From NCBI GenBank assembly GCA_964418605.1, contig CAYQLY010000018.1, positions 1 through 24,914 of the forward strand: DNA of 24,914 nucleotides, read 5' to 3'. The notes beneath the pieces are model-generated. The model was not told the DNA's origin, did no database searches, and saw only the letters and a program-made list of their open reading frames with translations. Below, one piece after another: positions 1 through 7,158 of the stretch. Positions within the stretch are counted from its first letter, which is position 1, and the number at the start of each line of letters is the position of its first letter. The DNA comes from CAYQLY01 sp964418605 (lineage in GTDB: Bacteria > Bacteroidota > Bacteroidia > Cytophagales > Cyclobacteriaceae). The position numbers and the translations under genes are program-made.

Positions 1-2
1 GA

Positions 3-80
3 TCGCCCGTGCCGTACACGGTCACGCCCGAGGGGCGGATTGTGCTCGATGGGTCGGCGCCGTACCCCGGTCTGCAATAG
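3..80 (+). CDS. 3' end of an unidentified gene (partial)
   Basis: The first 80 bases hold an open frame that enters from the left edge and stops at TAG (78-80). The visible 25 residues end in GSAPYPGLQ and contain TPEGRIVLDG. Composition and direction match the following phage genes. Too little is visible to assign a family. A short beta-rich virion or lysis-region protein is possible from position alone. Confidence 0.5.
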   Translation, partial: SPVPYTVTPEGRIVLDGSAPYPGLQ

Positions 81-139
81 TGAGGGGTAACTACCTCAAT
101 TGCCAGACAGCACGGCAACCAGCAATCAGGAGCATATTC

Positions 140-337
140 ATGGTCGCTCTCAACGGGTTTCAAACAGACGTCGCTAAGAAAGCCATAGACATCGCGATCA
201 GGTCGATTGGATCGGCGATCCAGCAGCACGGCGCGAAAGTTATCGACGAAGCTCTGACCGAACTGGATCAGCTGAAAGTACTTTTATCCGCCTTGACGCC
301 GACGGCAACAGAGGAATCCTATGGCGAGCCTCACTGA
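140..337 (+). CDS. Small hypothetical phage protein, 65 aa
   Basis: I do not recognise this family. The frame is open from 80, but the ATG at 140 is preferred because CAGGAG lies about 7 nt upstream; the upstream extension has no ribosome site. The product starts MVALNGFQTDVAKK and is predicted to be mostly amphipathic helix (AIDIAIRSIGSAIQQHGAKV), with no obvious membrane segment or signal peptide. It overlaps the next start by 17 bp, suggesting coupled translation. The position just before the terminase genes is where phages often keep small packaging or lysis accessory genes, but nothing in the sequence supports a specific job. Confidence 0.6.
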   Translation: MVALNGFQTDVAKKAIDIAIRSIGSAIQQHGAKVIDEALTELDQLKVLLSALTPTATEESYGEPH

Positions 338-503
338 CGACCTCGGCAACCTGCTGACCGACGACCTCGGCGAGCAGCTGACAGACGACGAGGGGCCGGA
401 CCCGTCCGACCCGACGACCTACCCCGGACAGCGAGGCTGGCGACTGGCGACGAAAGCTGACAACCCGCAGCGATGTTGGCGCAACCTCGACGGGACGCAA
501 TAG
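321..503 (+). CDS. Small acidic protein with three LTDD repeats, 60 aa
   Basis: The ATG at 321 follows GAGGAATCCT, a good ribosome site. Residues 4-27 are three consecutive octads, LTDDLGNL, LTDDLGEQ and LTDDEGPD, giving a strongly acidic N-terminal third. The C-terminal half is basic and tryptophan-containing (YPGQRGWRLATK, CWRNLDGTQ). No family is recognised. The gene overlaps its upstream neighbour and its stop lies 2 nt before the next start, so it is part of the same operon. A coding role is supported by the repeats, the ribosome site and the tight packing. Confidence 0.6.
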   Translation: MASLTDDLGNLLTDDLGEQLTDDEGPDPSDPTTYPGQRGWRLATKADNPQRCWRNLDGTQ

Positions 504-505
504 AG

Positions 506-1135
506 ATGGCCTCGATCCGAAGAAAGGGCAGCCAGCTGCGGCAAAATCGGACACAGCCGAAGCCGGCGGAGCCGCCCAAGCCGTTCAAGCGACGACGGCC
601 GTCGCAGCCAATTAGACCGATTGGTCCGCAAGTGCCGGAAAGCCTCGACCTGTCGAAGCCGGCCGACCAAGCGTTGGTCGAACAGGCGATTAAGAAACGT
701 TGGCCGACGTGCGAGACGCACCGGATCGCGATTGTCCGAGAGATGGCTCGGATCATTCGCGACGGCCGCTACGACGACAAGGCGCGGATCGGCGCGGCTC
801 GAATCTACCTTGGGATCGAGCGACAAAACCAGATCGACGAGATCGCGGCGCAGGTTGGCACGCGAGCCGCTGGCGCGGGGACCACTGTCAATGTCAACAT
901 CGACAACCGCATCGGCGTGCTTGAGCGACTCGCAGAGACGATCCGAAACCAGCCCATTCTCGTCGCTGACCTCTGCGGAGCTCCGGGCGTTGCGACTGGC
1001 GACGTCGCCGGCCTCGCTGGCGACGGAAGCGTCGCGGGGTCGCTGGCGACCGTATCGACATCATCTGGCGATCGATCAGGCAATCACGCAAACGGTTCTT
1101 CGCCCAACGGGAAAAACGGACATTCTGCTCATTGA
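506..1135 (+). CDS. Probable small terminase subunit (TerS)
   Basis: The ATG at 506 follows the upstream TAG by 2 nt; an in-frame TTG at 473 inside the previous gene is less likely. The product is about 209 aa. Residues 1-45 are basic and proline-rich (RRKG, KPFKRRRPSQP). A helical region follows with KRWPTCETHRIAIVREMARI and a segment around DDKARIGAARIYLG, reminiscent of the DNA-binding and oligomerisation regions of small terminases. Coding character is convincing to about nt 950 (NVNIDNRIGVLERLAETI). After that the frame turns Gly/Ser/Asn-rich while the large-terminase frame takes over. Function is inferred from position directly before TerL; no motif proves it. Confidence 0.62.
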   Translation: MASIRRKGSQLRQNRTQPKPAEPPKPFKRRRPSQPIRPIGPQVPESLDLSKPADQALVEQAIKKRWPTCETHRIAIVREMARIIRDGRYDDKARIGAARIYLGIERQNQIDEIAAQVGTRAAGAGTTVNVNIDNRIGVLERLAETIRNQPILVADLCGAPGVATGDVAGLAGDGSVAGSLATVSTSSGDRSGNHANGSSPNGKNGHSAH

Positions 1136-2390
1136 AGCGCCGCCGCAACACGGCAAGAGCGAATTGGTTTCGCACTACTTGCCCGTGTGGCACGTCGGCC
1201 GATTCCCTAACGACATGATTGCCGTGGTGAGTTACGCCGACGACTTCGCCAAAACGTGGGGGCGCCGCGCTCGCGAGACGTTCCTCGAAGTCGCGGCGGA
1301 TTTCGGCATGACTGTCGATCGGCGTCGCGACTCGGCGCACGAGTGGGGGCCGCTTGGCTACCGTGGCGGCATGTACACCACGGGACGAGGCGGTCCGCTT
1401 ACTGGGCGAGGGTTCCGTACGATCGTAATCGACGACCCGATCAAGAACGCCGAGGAGGCCCAAAGCGAAGCCGTCAAAAAACACCTTTGGGACTGGTTTC
1501 GCTCGACCGTCATGACACGGCTTGCCCCCAACGGCTGCGTCGTCGTGATGAACACGCGATGGGCGACCGACGATCTTACGGGCCGACTGCTGACCGATGA
1601 ACAATACGCCGGCCGCATCCGTCGCGTCCGCTTGCCCGCCCTAGCCGAACAGAATGACCCGCTTGGCCGCCCCGTCGGCTCGCCGCTGTGGCCCGAGCGG
1701 TACGACAAGTCGCACCTCGAATCGATTCGCGGTCAAGGATCGGGCGACTTCTGGTGGCAGGCGCTCTACCAGCAGCGGCCGACGCAGCACGAGGCGGCCG
1801 AGTGGCCGGAGTCCTATTTCGGCCCCGATATCTGGTCGCATGGGATCGCCCCGGACGACGTTGCATGGCGAGTCCTGTCGCTCGACCCGTCGCTTGGTCG
1901 GACGGATAGGTCGGATTTCTCGGCGTTTGTGTTGCTCACGGTCGGCCATGACGGGACATGCCACGTCGACGCCGATATCGCGCGCCGCGACGTGACGCAG
2001 ATTGTCGATCAGGGGTTGCTTTACTATCGGCATTTTCGGCCGGACGTTTTCGCCTGCGAAGTCAACGGCTTTGCGGGCCTCGACGCCATGTTCCGGTTCA
2101 AGGCGGAACAACAGCGAATGCCGCCGCTGCGACTGGCTCGCGTGACGCAGCACGCCAACAAACTGGCGCGAATCCGGCTCGGAGTCGGCCCGTATTTAGC
2201 GTCGCGTCGCGTGACGTTCCGAGACAGCCCCGGGGCCCGGCGTCTGGTCTCGCAGCTCCGGGAGTTCCCGCTTGGTGACCATGACGACGGGCCGGACGCG
2301 CTCGAGACGGCACTGCGAATTGCCGAGGAGTTGAGCGCAAACGGGGGATTCCCCGAGGGCGTCGAGGAACCCGAGCGTATCTATTCGTGA
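891..2390 (+). CDS. terL: Large terminase subunit (TerL): packaging ATPase and nuclease
   Basis: TerL is the ATP-driven DNA packaging motor that also cuts the concatemer. The N-terminal ATPase has a Walker A-like PPQHGKSE (K near residue 88), an adjacent SYADDFAKTWGRR segment, Walker B TIVIDDP (DD at 181-182) and a coupling region around VVVMNTRW. The C-terminal RNase H-like nuclease has LSLDPS (D332), CEVNG (E390) and HDDGPDAL (D469). Numbering uses the ATG at 891, preceded by GGGG, which gives 499 aa, a normal size. Recognisable TerL sequence begins only near nt 975, so TTG 990 (GGAG 9 nt upstream) is an alternative start. With either start the gene overlaps TerS deeply in another frame. 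Confidence 0.93.
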   Translation: MSTSTTASACLSDSQRRSETSPFSSLTSAELRALRLATSPASLATEASRGRWRPYRHHLAIDQAITQTVLRPTGKTDILLIEAPPQHGKSELVSHYLPVWHVGRFPNDMIAVVSYADDFAKTWGRRARETFLEVAADFGMTVDRRRDSAHEWGPLGYRGGMYTTGRGGPLTGRGFRTIVIDDPIKNAEEAQSEAVKKHLWDWFRSTVMTRLAPNGCVVVMNTRWATDDLTGRLLTDEQYAGRIRRVRLPALAEQNDPLGRPVGSPLWPERYDKSHLESIRGQGSGDFWWQALYQQRPTQHEAAEWPESYFGPDIWSHGIAPDDVAWRVLSLDPSLGRTDRSDFSAFVLLTVGHDGTCHVDADIARRDVTQIVDQGLLYYRHFRPDVFACEVNGFAGLDAMFRFKAEQQRMPPLRLARVTQHANKLARIRLGVGPYLASRRVTFRDSPGARRLVSQLREFPLGDHDDGPDALETALRIAEELSANGGFPEGVEEPERIYS

Positions 2391-2398
2391 GGCTAAGC

Positions 2399-4132
2399 AT
2401 GTCGATTGAAACCGACAACCTGGATGAACTGGTCGCGAATTTGCGACGCCGCGTCGAATCGTTGCAACTGGCCGACGAGGCGCAGCGATTGTCGGAGCTC
2501 GTCCGCGTCCGCGACCAACAGTCGCGACTCATCGAGGGTTGGGGCGACTATGTTTCGCCGCTCGATTCCTGGCGCAGCGAGGCTGGATTCTTCGGCGCCG
2601 GCGGTGATTCGTTCGGGCCGCGGATCAGCCAGGCGAGCGACCGCCAGGACGGCCACAACATCCCCTTTTGGCAGTCGGAACAGGAACTAGCGATCATCCG
2701 CGGCGCCGGCGAGTGGATTTCGCAGGCCGACCCCACGGCAATGGGCGCCTTGGAGTCGCTGACGAGCTATGTCGTTGGCTGCGACGCACAATACGACGCC
2801 GGCGCCAAGGATGACATCGAAGGCGTCGACGACGCGGTCGCGGCAACTCAGGCGATCATTGACGACTTTCTCGCTCGATCTCGCTGGAAAAACGGACTAG
2901 ATCGCGAGATTTTCCGCCGCTGGCGTCGCTCGGGCGAAGCGTTTATGTCGATCGAAGAATCCGAATTCGGCGGGCCGCGGCTGCGTATTTGGGAACCGTC
3001 TTGGATCGTCGAGCCGCAAAACGCGCGCGAGATCGAATCTTACTGGGGCCTGCCGCAACTCGACTGGCGCTACGGAGTCGCGACGATCCCAGGCGACCCG
3101 ATGGAGGTCGTCGGCTACTTCGGCCTGCGCAACGGCGATCCGACGCGGGGCGAATTCATTCCGGCGGGCCGCATGGTTCATCTCAAGACGGGCGATTGCA
3201 ACGTCAAACGAGGAATGACCGATTTCTACCCGGGCCAGCAATGGTTCGAGAAGTCGGCCAAGCTGCTTGACCGCGTGGTTGACGGCGGCGCGATTCAGGC
3301 GTCGATTGCGTTGATCCGCAAATACCACCAAGGGACAAGGTCGTCTGCAATTCGCGGTGCGACCGACAGCCTCGTCGAATACGAAACCATGCTTCCGGCG
3401 GCTGGCGGCGGCGGAAGTTCTCGCGCGTTGCCAGTCGAGCGGTTCTACTCGGGCAAGGTCGTCGACGCCAAGGGGGCTGACGTCACAACGGGACCGCTCG
3501 GCCAATCAAACGCCCCGGTCTACCTGGACATCGTCGAGGCGGCTGTTGTCAAGGCTGTCCGCGTGTGGGGAATGAGTCGCGCGATTGCGACCGGCAACGC
3601 GTCGGGCGATAGCTACGCATCATCCTTGACGGCCGAAACGCCGTTTGTGAAGTCGTGCGAGTCGATGCAAGGAACGCTTGCGGCGGCCTACTGCGAAATC
3701 CTCTGGAAGGTCGCCGACATGGCCTGCATCGCTGGTCGGCTGCCCTACGATCCGCAGCAGTTGCGCCAGTTGGTGACGATCGATTGCAAGTTTCGGGACG
3801 TGGCAGTCCGAAACAAGCGAGAGGAACACGAGATCCGCGTCGGCCAGCACGCAGCGGGCCTGCTGTCGCTCGAAACCTGGTCGGAGCAAGTCGGCCTCAG
3901 TTACGAGCAGGAGCGCGCTCGATTCGTGGCCAATCAGCCGACAGAACAACCAGCAGCGGCAACCGGAACAGCCGTCGACGACAGCGGCATCCGCCGGCCT
4001 GTCGGCGAGACGGGGCAAAGCCGCACTGATGGCGACATGGCTGACTCGCTGAGAGAGGGGCAAGCTGATCTCGTCGACCTTGCGGCGTACGCGATCCAGT
4101 CGCTGACACGGGGCAATCATGCCAACGATTGA
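2399..4132 (+). CDS. Phage portal protein, 577 aa
   Basis: The portal is the dodecameric ring at one capsid vertex through which DNA passes; it docks TerL and the neck. I assign it from position directly after TerL, from length, and from segments typical of lambda-like portals: IPAGRMVHLKT near residue 254, a following RGMTDFYPGQQWFEK, and a C-terminal helical block with SRAIATGNASGDSYASS. The ATG at 2399 is preferred over GTG 2387 because GAGG lies 7 nt upstream. The first 40 residues look like coiled coil (NLDELVANLRRRVESLQLA). The last about 50 residues are disordered and polar. The gene overlaps the head morphogenesis gene by 14 bp. Confidence 0.92.
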   Translation: MSIETDNLDELVANLRRRVESLQLADEAQRLSELVRVRDQQSRLIEGWGDYVSPLDSWRSEAGFFGAGGDSFGPRISQASDRQDGHNIPFWQSEQELAIIRGAGEWISQADPTAMGALESLTSYVVGCDAQYDAGAKDDIEGVDDAVAATQAIIDDFLARSRWKNGLDREIFRRWRRSGEAFMSIEESEFGGPRLRIWEPSWIVEPQNAREIESYWGLPQLDWRYGVATIPGDPMEVVGYFGLRNGDPTRGEFIPAGRMVHLKTGDCNVKRGMTDFYPGQQWFEKSAKLLDRVVDGGAIQASIALIRKYHQGTRSSAIRGATDSLVEYETMLPAAGGGGSSRALPVERFYSGKVVDAKGADVTTGPLGQSNAPVYLDIVEAAVVKAVRVWGMSRAIATGNASGDSYASSLTAETPFVKSCESMQGTLAAAYCEILWKVADMACIAGRLPYDPQQLRQLVTIDCKFRDVAVRNKREEHEIRVGQHAAGLLSLETWSEQVGLSYEQERARFVANQPTEQPAAATGTAVDDSGIRRPVGETGQSRTDGDMADSLREGQADLVDLAAYAIQSLTRGNHAND

Positions 4133-4832
4133 CGAAATCCGCGCAACCGCCGAGCGCGATCTCGCCGCAGTCCTGGCCGACATCGACGAGAGGCGCCGCG
4201 GTCTGCTACTGGCCGCTCTCGCCCAACACGGCAGCGTGGACAAGATCCCCGATTCTGTCTGGGCCGAGATCGTCGAGGACGGCGAGCGGCGCATCGTCGT
4301 TGCGCTACTCGCGATTGCCCTGGCTGCCGACCGCTGGACAGCCGACGAAATTTCGCGACATGGCGTCTCGTTGGACGACCTGACTGCCGATCGTCTTGCT
4401 CAATACGCCGTCGCGGCAGCCAGGCAGGCAGCGACATATTCGCAGCAGGCAGCCGATGCGATCCGCGCCAAACTCCAGCGTCGCGCCGAAGAGATCAAGC
4501 TCGATTCGGCCACCGGCATTGGCGAGGCGACGGCCGACGAGCTCTCGGCGGCGATCGAGGACACGATTGACGGCGACAATGAATCCGCCGCCATCACGGA
4601 AGCGACCGGCGCGATAACGACAGGCCAACGCGGCGCCGCGGATCGCTCGCCTACTGCCGTCGACATGGTCTGGATGACCGAACATGACAACCGTGTCTGC
4701 CCTCGCTGTTCGCCGCTTCACGGCCGATCTCAAGACGTGTGGGCGAAGATTTTCCCCGGCGGTCCGGGGTACGCGGTCCATCCACGTTGTCGTTGCTGGC
4801 TGCGACCAATAGTCGCAAAGGGGGCCGCGTGA
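4119..4832 (+). CDS. Mu F-like head morphogenesis (minor head) protein, 237 aa
   Basis: This minor capsid protein family sits next to the portal and is needed for head assembly. The diagnostic part is the C-terminus: a CPRCSPLHG segment (C194, C197) and HPRCRCWLRP (H221, C224, C226), the Cys/His pattern of Mu gpF-like proteins, likely a metal site. The N-terminal two thirds are alpha-helical and alanine-rich. The start overlaps the portal end by 14 bp, and the stop overlaps the next GTG start (GTGA), so three genes are translationally coupled. The protein is shorter than many gpF homologues but carries the complete C-terminal domain. Confidence 0.88.
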   Translation: MPTIDEIRATAERDLAAVLADIDERRRGLLLAALAQHGSVDKIPDSVWAEIVEDGERRIVVALLAIALAADRWTADEISRHGVSLDDLTADRLAQYAVAAARQAATYSQQAADAIRAKLQRRAEEIKLDSATGIGEATADELSAAIEDTIDGDNESAAITEATGAITTGQRGAADRSPTAVDMVWMTEHDNRVCPRCSPLHGRSQDVWAKIFPGGPGYAVHPRCRCWLRPIVAKGAA

Positions 4833-5026
4833 CGAAGACTGGCGTACAAGACGTCCGGCGAGTTTCCTACGTTCGCGTCGTCTCGTTGATTCCCGTCTGT
4901 GTCGAGCACGGACGGCGAATGCGGCAATACTCGCACGCCCGCAAAACGGTCAAGTACTACCGTTGTCCGATTTGCGGCAAGACGGCCTCGGGGACGATGC
5001 GCAGCGAACAGCTGCCTGCCGTCTGA
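4829..5026 (+). CDS. Small zinc-ribbon-like protein, 65 aa
   Basis: The GTG at 4829 overlaps the previous TGA, with a strong AAAGGGGG ribosome site 4-5 nt upstream. An open frame extends further upstream but lies inside the head morphogenesis gene and is a shadow. The product carries a putative metal site: C24 and H27 in PVCVEHG, and C46 and C49 in YYRCPICGK, in a basic background. This fits a small treble-clef or zinc-ribbon fold. The partner (DNA, RNA or a head protein) is not revealed by the sequence. It sits between head morphogenesis and protease genes, so it is expressed late. Confidence 0.7.
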   Translation: MTKTGVQDVRRVSYVRVVSLIPVCVEHGRRMRQYSHARKTVKYYRCPICGKTASGTMRSEQLPAV

Positions 5027-5029
5027 GGT

Positions 5030-5045
5030 TTGCTAGTTCTAGCAA
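5030..5045 (+). promoter_or_regulatory. Perfect 16-bp dyad ahead of the protease gene
   Basis: TTGCTAG-TT-CTAGCAA is a perfect inverted repeat (7-bp arms, 2-bp centre) in the 62-bp space between the zinc-ribbon gene and the protease start. The short centre suits a protein-binding operator better than an RNA hairpin. No clear -35/-10 pair was found around it. Confidence 0.35.
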
Positions 5046-5088
5046 GGCGGCTACTCGCGGAATTCGGCTCTTGCGATACGATTCCCGC

Positions 5089-6183
5089 ATGAAGCTATTC
5101 GGCCACTCGTCCGCCTCGCTGTGCGACCTTGTCGAAGAGGCGTTCACAAACGTTGCGGCTGAACGAATTGACCGCGAAAGCGCCGTCATTCGCGGCGTCA
5201 AGATCCTTGGCCGCAAGTCGGCCCACGGCTACGAGTATTCGGACCGAGCGATCCAGGAAGCGGCATCGCTCTACGAGGGGGTCGATGTCAATATCGAACA
5301 CCCGGAGTCGAACTACGACCGCATCCGTCCGATCGCCGAAGGCTGGGGCGCGTTGCGGAATATCCAGGTCCAGGGCGACGGTGTCTACGGCGACCTGCAC
5401 TACCTGAAAGAACATGCCGCGACGCCGGTTTTGTTGGAGCGAATTAGCCGCGGATTTCCGATCGGCCTCAGCCACAACGCGAAGGGGACCGACGTCAGCC
5501 GCGCCGGAAAGCGGATCATCGAGTCGGTTAAGCGCGTCAATAGCGTCGACATTGTTCGCCGCGGAGCTACCACCAAAACCTTATTCGAGTCCGAAGGGGC
5601 TATTATGAAAACGACTGTCTCTGCCGCCGTCGCAAAAGCCAAGGACCAGGCGCCCGAGTGGGTGACTGTTCTGGAGTCTCTCGACGCCGCGACAGAAATC
5701 GAGGTTCCCTCGGGCGGCGACGAGCTGCTCGAATCCGTCGCAGCTGCTGTGCGGCAAGCGATTGGCGTCTCGTTGGTCGAGGGGTCGTTCAGCACAGCGC
5801 AGGCCAACGTCGCCAAGCTCTTTGGGCTGGCCGTGCCGTCGCCGAACAAAGACGATCAGTCTGGCAGCGACAACGCCGACGCGGCAATCGTCGAGTCGAT
5901 CAACGCGATCAACGCGATCAAAGCGGAGCTCGCTTCCGTGCGACACGAATCGGCCGTCACTCGCGTCCTTGAGTCCCACGGACTGACGCGAGCGGCGCTC
6001 GGCGTTGAGCGAGTCAAGCTGCTCGAATCGCAGCCCAACGAATCGGCAATGTCCGCCTTGGTCGAAAGCTGGCCGCCAGCCGTGCGAGGACTCGCTCGCC
6101 CAGTCGCGAAGCTTGCGGGCGGATCTTACGCCACGACTCCGAAGACGGCCGCCGAAATCGATGCCATTTTGCGCGGCCGCTAA
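5089..6183 (+). CDS. Prohead maturation protease with C-terminal scaffold region, 364 aa
   Basis: The protein combines a herpes/HK97-type serine protease with a scaffold-like tail. The protease part (residues 1 to about 165) has a VNIEHP box with the probable catalytic His (H71), FPIGLSHNAKG with the probable nucleophile Ser (S128), and a final RVNSVDIVRRGA strand, in the order usual for this fold. The C-terminal about 190 residues are Ala/Glu/Ser-rich and helical (SINAINAIKAELASVRHES), as expected for a scaffold digested during maturation. The ATG at 5089 is chosen because family similarity starts just after it; its ribosome site is weak. A second start lies at 5605. Confidence 0.85.
   Translation: MKLFGHSSASLCDLVEEAFTNVAAERIDRESAVIRGVKILGRKSAHGYEYSDRAIQEAASLYEGVDVNIEHPESNYDRIRPIAEGWGALRNIQVQGDGVYGDLHYLKEHAATPVLLERISRGFPIGLSHNAKGTDVSRAGKRIIESVKRVNSVDIVRRGATTKTLFESEGAIMKTTVSAAVAKAKDQAPEWVTVLESLDAATEIEVPSGGDELLESVAAAVRQAIGVSLVEGSFSTAQANVAKLFGLAVPSPNKDDQSGSDNADAAIVESINAINAIKAELASVRHESAVTRVLESHGLTRAALGVERVKLLESQPNESAMSALVESWPPAVRGLARPVAKLAGGSYATTPKTAAEIDAILRGR
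5605..6183 (+). CDS. Nested scaffold protein from an internal start (predicted), 192 aa
   Basis: Inside the protease gene, in the same frame, ATG 5605 is preceded by AAGGGG with a 5-nt gap, a stronger ribosome site than that of the full-length gene. It falls at the junction of the protease domain (ends near residue 165) and the scaffold region, at residue 173. Independent production of the scaffold from the 3' part of the protease gene is established for lambda C/Nu3. That this phage does the same is an inference from the site and its placement. Confidence 0.5.
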   Translation: MKTTVSAAVAKAKDQAPEWVTVLESLDAATEIEVPSGGDELLESVAAAVRQAIGVSLVEGSFSTAQANVAKLFGLAVPSPNKDDQSGSDNADAAIVESINAINAIKAELASVRHESAVTRVLESHGLTRAALGVERVKLLESQPNESAMSALVESWPPAVRGLARPVAKLAGGSYATTPKTAAEIDAILRGR

Positions 6184-6240
6184 TCGGCCAAGCTGATCGA
6201 ATTTTCAACAAACCAACAGGCAAAGCCAGGAACCGCCGCC

Positions 6241-7089
6241 ATGTCAGGCATGACCCGCAATCACGGCCTTGTTTACGTTAAGTCGGTCGCGTCGACGGCC
6301 TACTCGCCAGGCGACCTTGTCTACGGCAACGGCAGCGGGGCGATCTTGCCTGCGTCGAGCCAAACCGATCAACTGTCGCAGGCGGCCAATCAGGCGCTAT
6401 TCGCCAAGAATTTTCTTGGCGTTTGCAACGGCAAGAAGATGTCAACCGACACGGGAACGGCTGCCCTGCCGGTTGTCGTGGGCGAAGTCGTCCAGATGTC
6501 TTGCGCGTCGACGACCTGGGCTGTCGGCGATCTGGTCGGCGCCGTCGAGGCGTCGAGCGGGACCGCGCTCGAGAATCAGGTCGTCGCCAAGGTGACCGAT
6601 CCGGCGGCCGCAATCGGCGTCTGCACGGAAGCCGTCACCAGCGGAACCAAAGTCTGGTTCCTGCCGTTCGATAATCTCTGCGAGCGATCGATTGTCAACG
6701 ACGGCTACGTCACCCAGAACGTTCGCAAGCGATTCACGATTGCCGAAGTGAACGCCGGGGCGACGATCGTTCCGGCTCGTCCGGGATATGCGTTTCGCAT
6801 GATCGAAGCGGCTGCGATCTCCGTCGGCGGCGCCGCCGGAGCCGTGACAACGGTCGACATTCTCGGCACGTCGACGACAAGCCGCAAACTGGTCGCGTTC
6901 GCTCAAGCGTCGCTCACGCAGTCTACCGTTCTGAAAGCCGGCGGCTCGGGCGCCGCTGTCTTGGCCGACGGAGCCAGCTACACGGCCAACGACGCCAACA
7001 CGGCCATCACCATCGGCAAGACAGGTTCCAGCGTCACTACGGCCACGCATATCGACGTGGTCTTTACGTTCGTCGCCGAGCGCGTGTAG
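6241..7089 (+). CDS. Head decoration-like protein, 282 aa
   Basis: It lies between protease and major capsid, where capsid-stabilising decoration proteins are usual. The N-terminal half resembles small beta-barrel decoration proteins (DUF2190-like): YSPGDLVYGNGSG, a TWAVGDLVGAVEASSG repeat of the same motif, and IGVCTEAVTSGTKVWF. The C-terminal half (about 155-282) is a second beta-rich domain with GATIVPARPGYAFRM and VTTVDILGTSTTSRK and may be an addition. ATG 6241 has AGGAA about 9 nt upstream. No cleavage signal or membrane segment is seen. The decoration role is inferred from place and motif. Confidence 0.7.
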   Translation: MSGMTRNHGLVYVKSVASTAYSPGDLVYGNGSGAILPASSQTDQLSQAANQALFAKNFLGVCNGKKMSTDTGTAALPVVVGEVVQMSCASTTWAVGDLVGAVEASSGTALENQVVAKVTDPAAAIGVCTEAVTSGTKVWFLPFDNLCERSIVNDGYVTQNVRKRFTIAEVNAGATIVPARPGYAFRMIEAAAISVGGAAGAVTTVDILGTSTTSRKLVAFAQASLTQSTVLKAGGSGAAVLADGASYTANDANTAITIGKTGSSVTTATHIDVVFTFVAERV

Positions 7090-7122
7090 CGCTCGCTGAA
7101 ACAGTCCAACAAGCTCCATTTT

Positions 7123-7151
7123 GCGGGCAGCCGCCCGCCAACCTCGCGAGG
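7123..7151 (+). promoter_or_regulatory. Hairpin pair immediately upstream of the major capsid start
   Basis: GCGGGC-AGCC-GCCCGC (7123-7138) is a perfect 6-bp stem with a 4-nt loop. It is followed by the perfect palindrome CCTCGCGAGG (7142-7151), whose 3' arm contains the GAGG ribosome site of the capsid gene. No U-run follows, so this is not a typical terminator. A role in mRNA processing, stability or control of capsid translation is possible. Confidence 0.45.
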
Positions 7152-7158
7152 TCGAGCC

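Noticed and set aside
621..890. N-terminal extension of the terminase frame
   Set aside because: Arg/Ser/Thr-rich shadow of the small terminase; no similarity to terminases and no ribosome site.
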